In this document: positions 41,121-49,938 of the stretch, piece after piece
Layout: every line of letters starts with the position of its first letter
How positions within the stretch are numbered: position 1 is the first letter of the stretch
DNA from: Chloroflexi bacterium UBA4736
Lineage (GTDB): Bacteria > Chloroflexota > Dormibacteria > Dormibacterales > Dormibacteraceae
Assembly (NCBI GenBank): GCA_002404015.1
Contig: DHIW01000108.1
Span: 8,499 to 72,498 of the forward strand
Direction: 5' to 3'
Length of the DNA stretch: 64,000 bases
The notes under the pieces: generated by a model
Seen by the model: the letters and a program-made list of their open reading frames with translations, nothing else
Told to the model about the DNA's origin: nothing
The model's database searches: none
Translations under genes and position numbers: made by a program

Positions 41121-41855
41121 TTATACGAGGCCGAGGAGCTGGTCCAAGGCCCGATAGAAGCCCGGTCCCGAGCTCACCTTGCGGATTGCGAGCAGGACGC
41201 CGGGCACGAAGGCTTCCCGGCTGGTGGTGCGGTGCGTGATCGTGAGCGACTGGCCTGGCAGCCCGAAGAGGACCTCCTGGTCGGCGACCAGGCCGGGCAG
41301 GCGCACCGAGTGGATGCCCACGTTGCCTTCCATGCCGCCCCGCGTGTGCTCCAGCGTCACCTTGTCCGCGCCCCGGTAGGAGAACTTCGCCCTGGCCGCC
41401 AGCCGGCGCGCGGTGGCCAGCGCGGTGCCCGACGGGGCGTCCGCCTTCTGGTCGTGGTGGAGCTCGATCACCTCGGCCGCCGCGAAGTAGGGCGCCGCCT
41501 TCTCGGCCAGCCACATCATGACCACCGCGCCGACGGCGAAGTTGGGGGCGACGATCCCTCCCACCCCCTTCGCGTTGCAGGCCGCCTCCAGGCGGTCGAC
41601 CCCATCCGGGGGGATGCCGGTCGTCCCCACCACAGGCGCCGCGCCGTGCTGGACCGCCAGCAGGGCGTTGTCGAGCGCGGCTGAGGGATGCGTGAAGTCC
41701 ACCAGGACCTGGGCCCCGGAGTCCCGCAGGAGCTCGGCCAGGTCGTCTCCGATGTCAACCCCGCCGACGAGCTCGAGGTCGGGCTCGGTGGCGAGCGCCC
41801 GGGCCATCTCCTGGCCCACCTTGCCCCGGCTGCCTGCCAGCGCGACTCGGATCAT
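41121..41855 (-). CDS. dapB: 4-hydroxy-tetrahydrodipicolinate reductase
   Basis: 244 residues from ATG 41855. VALAGSRGKVGQEMARAL forms the nucleotide-binding loop (Ser-Arg in place of the commoner Ala-x-Gly-Arg-Met), VDFTHPSA and GTTGIPPDGVDRL follow, and the catalytic IELHHDQKADAPSGTA contains the His-His-x3-Lys site. First gene of the dapB-asd-dapA operon, directly beyond the pnp terminator. Confidence 0.95.
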   Translation of the reverse strand: MIRVALAGSRGKVGQEMARALATEPDLELVGGVDIGDDLAELLRDSGAQVLVDFTHPSAALDNALLAVQHGAAPVVGTTGIPPDGVDRLEAACNAKGVGGIVAPNFAVGAVVMMWLAEKAAPYFAAAEVIELHHDQKADAPSGTALATARRLAARAKFSYRGADKVTLEHTRGGMEGNVGIHSVRLPGLVADQEVLFGLPGQSLTITHRTTSREAFVPGVLLAIRKVSSGPGFYRALDQLLGLV

Positions 41856-41926
41856 GGACGAAGGTTAGCGGTCAGCCGCATCCAAGCAGCAGCGGAATCG
41901 CCTGGCGCGGAGCGTCTTCGGGCGTG

Positions 41927-41957
41927 AAAAGGGGGCGGGCCGCTCGGGCCCGCCCCC
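41927..41957 (-). terminator. Rho-independent terminator of pnp
   Basis: Leftward, a 10-bp stem GGGGGCGGGC / GCCCGCCCCC is followed by TTTT (positions 41930-41927). It lies 19 bases beyond the pnp stop. Confidence 0.85.
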
Positions 41958-41975
41958 ATCTTTGACCAGTCTCGT

Positions 41976-44204
41976 CTAGCGCCGGCCGCGGTCGCGGCCA
42001 CCGCCGCCGCCGCGGTTGCCGCCGAAGCCGCTCCGCTCGCGCGGTGGCTCGGGCGGCCTGGAGAGGGCGTCCGCCATGACCGCCGGGTCGATCTTCTCGT
42101 TGGCCGGCTGGCCGCTGGACTCTAGCTCCTCCAGGGCCTTCTGGCGACTCAGGTTGAGGCGGCCCTTGTCGTCGATCTCGACCGCCTTGACCATGATCTC
42201 GTCACCCACGTTCATGACCTCTTCGACCCGGTCCACCCGGCGGTCAGTGAGCTGCGAGATGTGGACCAGCCCGTCCTGGTTGGGCAGCACCTCGACGAAG
42301 GCTCCGAAGGGCATGATCCGCACGACCTTGCCGCGGTAGATCTTGCCCACCTCGACCTCGTCGGTGATGCCCTTGATCCAGTCGATCGCCTTCTGGGCGC
42401 CCTCCTGGTCCGTGGAGGCGATGAAGACTCGGCCGTCGTCCTCGACGTCGATCTGGACGCCGGTCTCCTCCACGATCTTTCGGATGATCTTGCCTCCCGG
42501 ACCGATGATCTCGCGGATCTTGTCCGGGTTGATCTGGATGGTGGTGATCCGGGGCGAGTGGGGGCTCATCTCGCGGCGCGGCTCGGGGATGACCTCCAGC
42601 ATCTTGCCGAGCACGTGCATGCGCGCCTCGCGCGCCTGCTCCAGGGCCTGGCCCATGACCTCCCTGGTGAGGCCCTTGATCTTGATGTCCATCTGGAGCG
42701 CCGTAATGCCGTCCTTGGTGCCGGCGACCTTGAAGTCCATGTCCCCGAGGGCGTCCTCGACGCCCTGGATGTCGGTAAGGATCGCGTACTTGCCCTCGCG
42801 CGTCACGAGCCCCATGGCGATGCCGCCAACGGGCGCCTTGATCGGCACGCCGCCGTCCATCAGGGCGAGCGTCGAGCCGCAGACCGCGGCCATCGACGTG
42901 GATCCGTTCGAGGAGAGGATCTCGGAGACCAGCCGCATCGTGTAGGGCCATTCCTCCAGAGTGGGGATCACCGGCAGCAGCGCCCGCTCGGCGAGCGCGC
43001 CGTGGCCGATCTCGCGGCGGCCGGGGCTGCGCAGCGGCTTGGCCTCGCCGGTCGAGAAGGGCGGCATGTTGTAGTGGTGCATGTAGCGCTTGGAAACCTC
43101 GAGCCCGATGTTGTCGAGCTTCTGGGCGTCGCCCATGGTGCCCAGGGTGAGCACAGTCAGGGCCTGGGTCTGGCCGCGCTTGAACATGCCGGACCCGTGC
43201 GCCCGGGGCAGCACGCCCACCTGGACGGTGATCTCGCGGATGTCCTTGGTGCCGCGGCCGTCGACGCGGACGCCCTCCTCGATGACGCGCTGGCGGACGC
43301 GGTCCTTCAGCTTCTTCTCGAACAGCGTCGAGATCAGGTCGCCCTGGTCCGCGAAGCGCTCGAGAAGCCTGGCCTTGACCTCCTTCTTGAAGGCTGAGAT
43401 CCGGGCTTCCCGCTCCGCCTTGTCGGGGCCGTAGGCGACCTCGTCGAGCCGGTCGCCAACGGCCTCGTTGACCGCCTGCACGATCTCCGGGTCGTACTGG
43501 GGCGGCGTGAACTCGAACTTCGGCTTGCCGGCCTCCGCCCGCAGCGCGTGCAGGGCCTCGCAGATCCGGCCGATCGATTCGTGCGCCATCTCGAGGGCGT
43601 CCACCACGACCTGCTCGCTGACGCCCTTGGCGCCCGCCTCCACCATCAGGATCGCGTCCTGGGTGCCCGCAACCACCAGGTCCAGTTCGGAGCGCTCCAT
43701 GTCGCCCATGGGCGGGTTGACGACCAGGTGCCCGTCGAAGTAACCCATCCGTACGGCCCCGATGGGGCCCTGGAAGGGAATGTCCGAGATCGTCAGGGCC
43801 GCCGAGGCGCCGTTGATCGCCAGGATCGAGGGGTCGACCTCCTGGTCCACCGAGAGAACGGTCGAGACCACCTGGACGTCGTTGCGGAAGCCGTCGGGAA
43901 ACAGCGGCCGGATCGGCCGGTCGGTGAGCCGGGCCGTCAGGATCGCCTGCTCCGAGGGCCGGCCCTCACGCCGGATGAAGCCGCCTGGGATCTTGCCGGC
44001 GGCGTACATCTTCTCCTCGTAGTCGCAGGTGAGGGGGAAGAAGTCGATGCCCTCCCGCGGCTCCTTGGACATCATCGCCGTGCTGAGCACGACGGTGTCC
44101 CCGGAGCGGATCAGGACGGCCCCGCTCGCCTGCTCGGCGACGCTGCCCGCCTCGATCTTGATCTGCCTTCCGGCAAGTTCGAATGTTTTCGTGACTACTG
44201 CCAC
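41976..44204 (-). CDS. pnp: Polyribonucleotide nucleotidyltransferase (PNPase)
   Basis: 742 residues from GTG 44204, chosen because TTGGAGGT lies ~7 bases upstream; a TTG at 44219 inside that ribosome site is unlikely. Two RNase PH domains ([41 protein letters not shown]), a KH domain ([17 protein letters not shown]) and an S1 domain ([21 protein letters not shown]). The tail is Arg/Gly-rich ([15 protein letters not shown]), an added RNA-binding or condensate-type tail. rpsO is directly upstream, as in most bacteria. Confidence 0.96.
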   Translation of the reverse strand: MAVVTKTFELAGRQIKIEAGSVAEQASGAVLIRSGDTVVLSTAMMSKEPREGIDFFPLTCDYEEKMYAAGKIPGGFIRREGRPSEQAILTARLTDRPIRPLFPDGFRNDVQVVSTVLSVDQEVDPSILAINGASAALTISDIPFQGPIGAVRMGYFDGHLVVNPPMGDMERSELDLVVAGTQDAILMVEAGAKGVSEQVVVDALEMAHESIGRICEALHALRAEAGKPKFEFTPPQYDPEIVQAVNEAVGDRLDEVAYGPDKAEREARISAFKKEVKARLLERFADQGDLISTLFEKKLKDRVRQRVIEEGVRVDGRGTKDIREITVQVGVLPRAHGSGMFKRGQTQALTVLTLGTMGDAQKLDNIGLEVSKRYMHHYNMPPFSTGEAKPLRSPGRREIGHGALAERALLPVIPTLEEWPYTMRLVSEILSSNGSTSMAAVCGSTLALMDGGVPIKAPVGGIAMGLVTREGKYAILTDIQGVEDALGDMDFKVAGTKDGITALQMDIKIKGLTREVMGQALEQAREARMHVLGKMLEVIPEPRREMSPHSPRITTIQINPDKIREIIGPGGKIIRKIVEETGVQIDVEDDGRVFIASTDQEGAQKAIDWIKGITDEVEVGKIYRGKVVRIMPFGAFVEVLPNQDGLVHISQLTDRRVDRVEEVMNVGDEIMVKAVEIDDKGRLNLSRQKALEELESSGQPANEKIDPAVMADALSRPPEPPRERSGFGGNRGGGGGRDRGRR

Positions 44205-44248
44205 GTGCAATACCTCCAACGGGAGGCCAGGTCTCTAGCAGCTGCCGT

Positions 44249-44262
44249 CGAGGCGTACCTCG
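44249..44262 (-). promoter_or_regulatory. Hairpin in the pnp leader
   Basis: CGAGG-TACG-CCTCG forms a short perfect hairpin ~45 bases before the pnp start. PNPase often controls its own mRNA through a leader stem, so this is a candidate site; the stem is shorter than the enterobacterial one. Confidence 0.35.
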
Positions 44263-44291
44263 AAACCAATTGCTAAGGGCCTGAGCCCCCC

Positions 44292-44324
44292 AAAAAAATG
44301 TCGAGCGACCCCTCGGGCCGCTCG
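44292..44324 (-). terminator. Terminator/attenuator between rpsO and pnp
   Basis: Leftward, CGAGCG ... CGCTCG with a ~11-base loop is followed by ACATTTTTTT (44301-44292). It starts six bases after the rpsO stop. Read-through would allow some pnp expression, as in other rpsO-pnp operons. Confidence 0.75.
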
Positions 44325-44329
44325 GTTGA

Positions 44330-44599
44330 CTATCTCCTGATCCCGAGCTTCGCGATCAGAGCGCGGTAGCGCTCCACGTCGTTTCGCTGCAGGTAGTTCA
44401 GCAGGCGACGGCGCTTGCCCACCAGGAGGAGCAGGCCGCGCCGTGAGTGATGGTCCTTCTGGTTCGCCTTCAAGTGCTCCGTGAGCTGGTTGATGCGCTC
44501 CGAGAAGATGGCGACCTGGACCTCGGGTGAACCCGTGTCTCCATCGTGGAGCTTGTGCTCCCCGATCAGTCGCTCCTTGACCTCGCCTTCTACTGCCAA
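44330..44599 (-). CDS. rpsO: 30S ribosomal protein S15
   Basis: 89 residues from TTG 44599. The signature [19 protein letters not shown] and [21 protein letters not shown] are unmistakable. It binds 16S rRNA early in 30S assembly. The start gives an N-terminus of usual length; no ATG or GTG competes. Confidence 0.96.
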   Translation of the reverse strand: MAVEGEVKERLIGEHKLHDGDTGSPEVQVAIFSERINQLTEHLKANQKDHHSRRGLLLLVGKRRRLLNYLQRNDVERYRALIAKLGIRR

Positions 44600-44610
44600 A
44601 CCGAACGGTG

Positions 44611-44616
44611 ATTATA
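44611..44616 (-). promoter_or_regulatory. -10 element of rpsO
   Basis: A perfect TATAAT (leftward, 44616-44611) stands 11 bases before the rpsO TTG, so the leader would be ~5 bases. No good -35 is visible 16-18 bp upstream. It lies just past the end of the gamma-glutamyltransferase gene. Confidence 0.6.
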
Positions 44617-44626
44617 CGGGCGGCCG

Positions 44627-46126
44627 CTATTCGGCTGCCGCGACCGACCCGTCCGCGCGGGGGTCCGCCCCGCCCCGCCAGGCCCCTGGGCCGTCGACCA
44701 CGATGGCCTGGGCGTGGCCGAAGAGCGAGCTGCGCGGGGGCTTCAGCTCAGCGTTCAGGGCGCGCGCGATCTCCAGCGCCTCGGGGTAGTCCGCCTCGAC
44801 CCAGAGGCCGCCGCCGCCCGCCGGGACCCGCAGCCGAGGGGCCGCCACCGCAGCCTGGGGATCCAGGCCCAGGTCCGCCAGACCTACGAACACCTGTGCC
44901 TGGAACTGGGGCTGGCCGTCGGCGCCCATGTTGCCGAAAGCGGCCCAGGGCCGGCCGCCCCGGCCGGCCAGGGCCGGGATCAGCGTGTGCATCGTCTTCT
45001 TGCCGGGCTCAAGGCGGTTCACGTGGCCGGGGTCCAGGCTGAAGTAGACGCCGCGGTTCTGGAGGACCACCCCGGTGCCCTCGGCGATCACCCCGGAGCC
45101 GAACGCGTTGGCCACGCTCTGGATGAGCGAGACCAGGTTGCCATGCTCGTCGGCGGCGCAGAGGTAGATGGTGTCGCCCTCGGGGATGGCCTCTCCCCCA
45201 CCCCCGGCGTCGAAGTCGGGGTCGAGGAACGGGCCCACCGGTACCTCGGCGAAGCCGGGGTCGCCGATCAGGCGATCGCGCAGGGCGTAGACCTGGTCGC
45301 GGACCCGGACCAGCTCCCGGGCGAAGCCGAGGCCGGGGCGCAGGCGCTCAGCCCCGAGCCGGGCCAGGCGGACCAGCATGCCGGCTGCAACCAGGCCCTG
45401 GCTGGGGGGCGGCATCTCGTAGACGGTCAGGTCGCGGTAGGGAAAGGCGATGGGGTCGACCCAGACCGAGCGATGGGAGCCCAGGTCGGTCGCCGCCAGC
45501 AGGCCGCCCCTGGCCTCCAGCGTCCGCACGATGGCCTTGCCGATCTCGCCCCTGTAGAACTCGATGAATCCGCTGCGGCCGATCGCCGTCAGCGTCTCAG
45601 CCAACTCCGGGTTGCGGAGCGTCATCCCGGCCTTCATGGGCGGCAGCAGGCGCTGCGCCGCCGGGTCCTCCTGCAGCCACTCGAAGTTCTCGTGGAGCGC
45701 CCGGGAGAGGTTCTCGGTGACCACGTAGCCGTCCCGCGCGTGGGCCGCCGCCGGCTCCATCAGGGGCGCCAGGCCGAGGGTCCCGTAGCGCTCGATGAGG
45801 GCGCCCCAGGCGGCGACGGTGCCCGGCACGGTGACCGTCAGCGGGCCGGTCGCGGGCATCCGCTCGTGGCCCAGCCGCCTCACCGCCTCGAGGGAGGCGT
45901 TGGAGCCTGAGCGGCCGGCGCCCTCGAGGCCGACCGGGGCCCCGGCGCCCGCCGGCCAGACCATAGCGAAGAGGTCGCCGCCGATCGAGGTCATGTGCGG
46001 ATACACGACGCAGAGAACGGCGTTCGCGGCCACGGCGGCGTCGACGGCGTTGCCGCCCTCCCGCAGGACATGGGCCCCGGCCTCCGAGGCCAGGTGGTGC
46101 GGCGTCGCGACGATCCCGCGCGTCAA
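44627..46126 (-). CDS. ggt: Gamma-glutamyltransferase family protein
   Basis: 499 residues from TTG 46126. The Ntn-hydrolase nucleophile is T319 (GDTIYLCAADEHGN), which becomes N-terminal after autocleavage; GGNAVDAAVAANAVLCVVYPHM and GGDLFAMV near the start, and FGNMGADGQPQ near the end, are family hallmarks. There is no signal peptide, so it is cytoplasmic in this form and may act on another gamma-glutamyl or amide substrate rather than extracellular glutathione. It follows the lipid kinase by 33 bases. Confidence 0.88.
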   Translation of the reverse strand: MTRGIVATPHHLASEAGAHVLREGGNAVDAAVAANAVLCVVYPHMTSIGGDLFAMVWPAGAGAPVGLEGAGRSGSNASLEAVRRLGHERMPATGPLTVTVPGTVAAWGALIERYGTLGLAPLMEPAAAHARDGYVVTENLSRALHENFEWLQEDPAAQRLLPPMKAGMTLRNPELAETLTAIGRSGFIEFYRGEIGKAIVRTLEARGGLLAATDLGSHRSVWVDPIAFPYRDLTVYEMPPPSQGLVAAGMLVRLARLGAERLRPGLGFARELVRVRDQVYALRDRLIGDPGFAEVPVGPFLDPDFDAGGGGEAIPEGDTIYLCAADEHGNLVSLIQSVANAFGSGVIAEGTGVVLQNRGVYFSLDPGHVNRLEPGKKTMHTLIPALAGRGGRPWAAFGNMGADGQPQFQAQVFVGLADLGLDPQAAVAAPRLRVPAGGGGLWVEADYPEALEIARALNAELKPPRSSLFGHAQAIVVDGPGAWRGGADPRADGSVAAAE

Positions 46127-46159
46127 GCCGGATCCGGGTTCAAGCCTGGTGGATCCGCG

Positions 46160-47086
46160 TCAAGGACAGACGAGGTCCAGGACGCTCGGCATGACCTCGA
46201 ACGTGGCGGGCAGCACGCCGGGGCCCTCGCCGTCGACGTCGAGGTGGACGGTCTGCGGCGAGGTCACCACGACCTTCCGGGCCAGTAGGTGCTCGAGCTT
46301 CGGGTTGGGCTTGTCGAACTGGCGGCCGTTGCGGATGTCGCCGAGTCCGCGTATCCACTCCAGGGTTCCCAGGTCGCCGCTCAGGATCACGTCCAGCAGG
46401 CCGTCGTCCGGGATCGCGGCGGGGGCGATCATCATGCCGCCGCCGTAGTAGCGGCAGTTGGCCACCACCACCTGCTGGGCCACGAGGTCGCGTTCCACCC
46501 CGTCGATCTCGACGTGCATCGGCTTGTTCCGCCAGCCCAGCAGCGTCCGCACCGATGCCAGGTAGAAGGTGACCTCGCCGTTGATCAGCTTGCGGCCGCG
46601 ATTGACACGGTTGATCACCTCGCCGCCGACCCCGGCGTCGGCGATGTTGACGAAGTGGCGGAGGCCCTGGCCACCGCCCGGCGCCGTGAAAGTCACCCGA
46701 CCAACGTCGATGCGGCGGGACTTCCCGACAACCAGCATCCGGCCGGCCTCGGCCATGTCCACGGGGAGCCCGAAGGTGCGCCGGAAGTCGCCGCCCGTGC
46801 CGGTCGGCAGGACGCCGAAACGGGCCTGCGCGGGGATCGGCTCGCCGTTCTCGAAGAAGCCGTTGGCGACCTCGTTGATCGTGCCGTCGCCGCCGGCCGC
46901 GACCACCAGCGACCGGCCTTCCTTGACCGCCTTGCGCGAGAACTCGGTCGCCTCCAGGGCACGAGTGGTGAGGGCGTAGTCGAAGTCCAGACCGGCGGCC
47001 CGGAGCCCGGCCGCGATGTCGGCCCAGCGCTTGCCGGTGCGGCCGCCGGCCGACGCGGGGTTGGCGATGACAAGGGAGTCCTTCAC
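46160..47086 (-). CDS. Diacylglycerol kinase/YegS-type lipid kinase
   Basis: 308 residues from GTG 47086 (GTGA overlap with the upstream oxidase). The catalytic-domain start is SLVIANPASAGGRTGKRW; nucleotide motif AAGGDGTINEVANGF; and GVLPTGTGGDFRRTFGLP. The C-terminal beta-sandwich includes ANCRYYGGGMMIAP and PDDGLLDVI. It phosphorylates a diacyl- or alkylacyl-glycerol-type lipid. Being co-translated with an alkyl-DHAP-synthase-like enzyme suggests a role in ether-type lipid synthesis. Confidence 0.85.
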   Translation of the reverse strand: MKDSLVIANPASAGGRTGKRWADIAAGLRAAGLDFDYALTTRALEATEFSRKAVKEGRSLVVAAGGDGTINEVANGFFENGEPIPAQARFGVLPTGTGGDFRRTFGLPVDMAEAGRMLVVGKSRRIDVGRVTFTAPGGGQGLRHFVNIADAGVGGEVINRVNRGRKLINGEVTFYLASVRTLLGWRNKPMHVEIDGVERDLVAQQVVVANCRYYGGGMMIAPAAIPDDGLLDVILSGDLGTLEWIRGLGDIRNGRQFDKPNPKLEHLLARKVVVTSPQTVHLDVDGEGPGVLPATFEVMPSVLDLVCP

Positions 47087-48411
47087 GCCAAGGCCGCCTG
47101 GATCCGGTCCCACGCCTGCAGCCAGCCGTCCATCTCCTGCGCCAGCCAGGGCTGGCGGACCTGGCCCACGCCGTGATGATGGGAGATCGTGCCGCCGTGC
47201 CGCAGGGTCGCGGTCATGGCTCCTGCCCAGGCCTGCTGGTAGGCGGCCTGAGCGGCGTCCTCCGAGGGCGCCGAGCCGCCGAAGGTGAAGTAAGCGCAGC
47301 AACCCTGGCCGTAGGCGTGGCTGAAGTGGCAGAGGACCAGGTCGGCGGCATGGGCGAGGGCCGACCGGACGTCCTCGTAGAGGGCCGGCATCTGGGTCCA
47401 GGAGGTGGCGACCTCGATCGTGTCCACGTACGACCCAGCCGGCTCGAGGAGGTCCTTCAACCGCTCGGCCGAGAGGTCGAACCGGTGCCGCTGCCAGCGC
47501 TCCCAGGGCGCCTCCCCGAGCGGCTCGCCGGCGACCAGCTTCTCGACCAGGGCCGCCTCGGCCTCGGCCACCGGTCCCGGACCGGCCACCGCGATCAGAC
47601 CCAGGCAGCCCTCCCCTTCCAGGCCCTGGAAGGCGCTGTCGGTGGGGTCGTAGAGGCGCATGACGAGCGGCCGGATGCCGGCCTGGACCACGGCCCGCAG
47701 CCCGTCGAGACCCGACTCCACGCTGGCCAGTCGGAAGCCCCGACCGATCACGGTCTCCGGCTTCCGGTGGACTCGAAGGACCGCTTCCAGGATCACGCCG
47801 ATCCGGCCCTCAGCGCCCAGCCAGAGCTGGTGCAGGGCAGGCCCGGCCGCCGAGCGGGGCGCGGCGCGGGCGGCCAGCAGGCTGCCGTCGGGGAGCGCCA
47901 CCTCAAGGCCCATCACCATGTCCTCGACGTTCCCGTAGCGGCTCGATTCCTGGCCGGACGAGCGGGTCGCCAGCAGGCCTCCCACGGTCGCGACCGGCAG
48001 CGAGCTGGGGTAGTGGCCGAGCGTCAGCCCGCGTTCCTGCAGGGCCTGCTCCAGCCGGAGGCCGTTCAATCCCGCCCCGGCCCGGCAGGCCAGGTTGGGT
48101 TCGTCGATCTCGAAGTGGTCGAGGGCGCCCAGGTCGAGAACCACCTGACCGGCCGTCGGAGCCAGGGCGCCGCAGACGCCGCTGGCGCCACCCATGGGGA
48201 TGACCTGGACGCCGGCGCCGTGCGCCCACTCGAGCAGCCGGCACACGAGCTGGGCCGAGTCGGGGCGGACCACCTGCACCAGCGGGGGCTCGTGCCCGGC
48301 CCGCCGGCGCATGATCCCGAGCGGCCAGAGGTCGGCCACCGGCCGCTCGCTGACCGCCGCCGCGCCGAGCAAGGACTCCAGGCTGCTGCGCACCCCCGAA
48401 TTGAACGCCAT
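47083..48411 (-). CDS. FAD-linked oxidase, alkyl-DHAP synthase-like
   Basis: 442 residues from ATG 48411. FAD_binding_4 (PCMH) domain: IPMGGASGVCGALAPTAG and LPVATVGGLLATRSSGQESS-RYGNVEDMVMG, close to the alkyl-DHAP synthase (AGPS) pattern; the C-terminal domain ends with the AGPS-type triple-His motif TISHHHGVGQVRQPW. AGPS swaps the acyl of acyl-DHAP for a fatty alcohol, the first ether-lipid step. D-lactate or glycolate oxidases are alternatives, but they lack the triple-His. It is divergent from glpD. Confidence 0.78.
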   Translation of the reverse strand: MAFNSGVRSSLESLLGAAAVSERPVADLWPLGIMRRRAGHEPPLVQVVRPDSAQLVCRLLEWAHGAGVQVIPMGGASGVCGALAPTAGQVVLDLGALDHFEIDEPNLACRAGAGLNGLRLEQALQERGLTLGHYPSSLPVATVGGLLATRSSGQESSRYGNVEDMVMGLEVALPDGSLLAARAAPRSAAGPALHQLWLGAEGRIGVILEAVLRVHRKPETVIGRGFRLASVESGLDGLRAVVQAGIRPLVMRLYDPTDSAFQGLEGEGCLGLIAVAGPGPVAEAEAALVEKLVAGEPLGEAPWERWQRHRFDLSAERLKDLLEPAGSYVDTIEVATSWTQMPALYEDVRSALAHAADLVLCHFSHAYGQGCCAYFTFGGSAPSEDAAQAAYQQAWAGAMTATLRHGGTISHHHGVGQVRQPWLAQEMDGWLQAWDRIQAALA

Positions 48412-48438
48412 ACGGCGGCGTGAGCGAACATTCGGGCC

Positions 48439-49938
48439 ATGCTGAGCCGGAGCGACGCCCTGGAGATGCTGGCCGGCCGCCGCTTCGACCTGCTGGTGGT
48501 GGGCGCGGGCATTGTCGGCAGCCGGGTGGCCTACGAGGCGGCGCAGTCGGGCCTGAGCGTTGCGCTCGTGGACGCCGGGGACTTCGGCGGGGCCACCTCG
48601 AGCGCCTCTTCCAAGCTGGTGCACGGCGGCCTCCGCTACCTGGGATCCGGGGATCTAAGGCTGGTGCGGGAGAGCCAGACGGAGAAGTCGGCCCTGCTGC
48701 GCCTGGCGCCGGGCCTGGTCCACCGGCTACCTTTCATGATGGCGATCTACCGGCACGGCCAGATCGGCTCCCGCCAGATGCGGGCGGGGCTGATGCTCTA
48801 CGGAACGCTGTCGGGGTTTCGCGAGGTGTGGGCGAGCGAGCTCTCGCCGGCAGCCGCGGCGGCCCGGGTGCCAGGGCTCCGGACGGAGGACCTGGAGGCG
48901 GGTTGGCTGTACGAGGAGGGCCAGACCAACGACGGCCGCCTGACCCTGGCGACAGTCAAGGGCGCGGCGGAAGCGGGGGCGGTGGTGCTCAATCACGCGG
49001 CGGTGGTCGAGCTGGGTTCGGATGAGGCGGTCGTGGAAGCGCCCGAGGGTCGCGTTGGCGTCGGCTTCCGGGCCGCCGTCAACGCGTCCGGGCCCTGGGT
49101 GGACCACGTCCGCCGCCTGGAGGATCCCGGCTGCGTGCCGCTGGTCCGGCTGAGCAAGGGCGTCCACCTCCTGCTGCCCCTGCCCGCGGGCTTCGACACC
49201 GCCGTGTCCATCCCGTTGGGCGGGACGCGCGCCACCTTCGCCGTACCGTGGGAGGGGATGCTCCTGCTGGGGACGACCGACACCGGTTACGAGGGCGACG
49301 CCGCGGCGGCGCGGGTCGAGCCGGCGGACGTGGACATGGTCCTCGGCGAGGCGGCCCTGATGCTTGGCGAGGATGTCGTCCGGCGCGACCTGATCCGCCA
49401 CACGTATGCCGGCCTCCGGGCCCTGCCGGCCGGGCCTGGCGAAACGGCGCGGGCGTCGCGCGAGCACTTCGTGAACGTCGGCCCTCAAGGCCTGGTCAGC
49501 ATCGCGGGCGGCAAGCTCACGACCCACCGGCGGATCGCGATCGACGTGCTCCGGGAGCTGCCCGAGCGCGTCCGGCCGCGCGGCCTCCGCCCGTCCAACC
49601 GGCCGCTGCCCGGGTTCGCGCATCCGCCCCAGGGCCGGCGGCCCGCTGACGTGGAGCCCGCCAGCTGGTCCCACCTCATCGACCACTACGGCAGCGAGGT
49701 GGACCGGCTGCTGGCATACGGCGCGCACGACCCAGAAGCCCTCGGGCCGATCGCGGCCGGTGGCCCCGACGTCTGGGCCCAGGCCTGCCACGCGGTTGAG
49801 AATGAGTGGGCCGTCACCGCGGAGGACGTGCTCCGCCGGCGCACGACCGTCAGCATCCGCGGCCTCGGAACGCCCGAGGTGGAGGCCCGGGTCGACCGCC
49901 TACTGGCCGGCGGCCCGGGCCTCAGCCAACACGGATGA
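48439..49938 (+). CDS. glpD: Glycerol-3-phosphate dehydrogenase (FAD-dependent)
   Basis: 499 residues from ATG 48439. FAD motif DLLVVGAGIVGSRVAYEA, the family signature TSSASSKLVHGGLRYLGSGD, LSKGVHLLLPL, GTTDTGYEGD and YAGLRALPAG all match GlpD; the C-terminal DAO domain (CHAVENEWAVTAEDVLRRRT) completes it. It oxidises glycerol-3-phosphate to DHAP, the substrate of the alkyl-DHAP branch encoded by its divergent neighbour. Only 27 bp separate the two starts. Confidence 0.93.
   Translation: MLSRSDALEMLAGRRFDLLVVGAGIVGSRVAYEAAQSGLSVALVDAGDFGGATSSASSKLVHGGLRYLGSGDLRLVRESQTEKSALLRLAPGLVHRLPFMMAIYRHGQIGSRQMRAGLMLYGTLSGFREVWASELSPAAAAARVPGLRTEDLEAGWLYEEGQTNDGRLTLATVKGAAEAGAVVLNHAAVVELGSDEAVVEAPEGRVGVGFRAAVNASGPWVDHVRRLEDPGCVPLVRLSKGVHLLLPLPAGFDTAVSIPLGGTRATFAVPWEGMLLLGTTDTGYEGDAAAARVEPADVDMVLGEAALMLGEDVVRRDLIRHTYAGLRALPAGPGETARASREHFVNVGPQGLVSIAGGKLTTHRRIAIDVLRELPERVRPRGLRPSNRPLPGFAHPPQGRRPADVEPASWSHLIDHYGSEVDRLLAYGAHDPEALGPIAAGGPDVWAQACHAVENEWAVTAEDVLRRRTTVSIRGLGTPEVEARVDRLLAGGPGLSQHG

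Noticed and set aside
44219..44219. TTG 44219 as the pnp start
   Set aside because: It lies inside the ribosome-binding sequence TTGGAGGT that serves the GTG at 44204.
48425..48434. CGAACATTCG between the AGPS-like gene and glpD as a LexA box
   Set aside because: Only the left half-site is present; the GTTCG half at the right spacing is missing.
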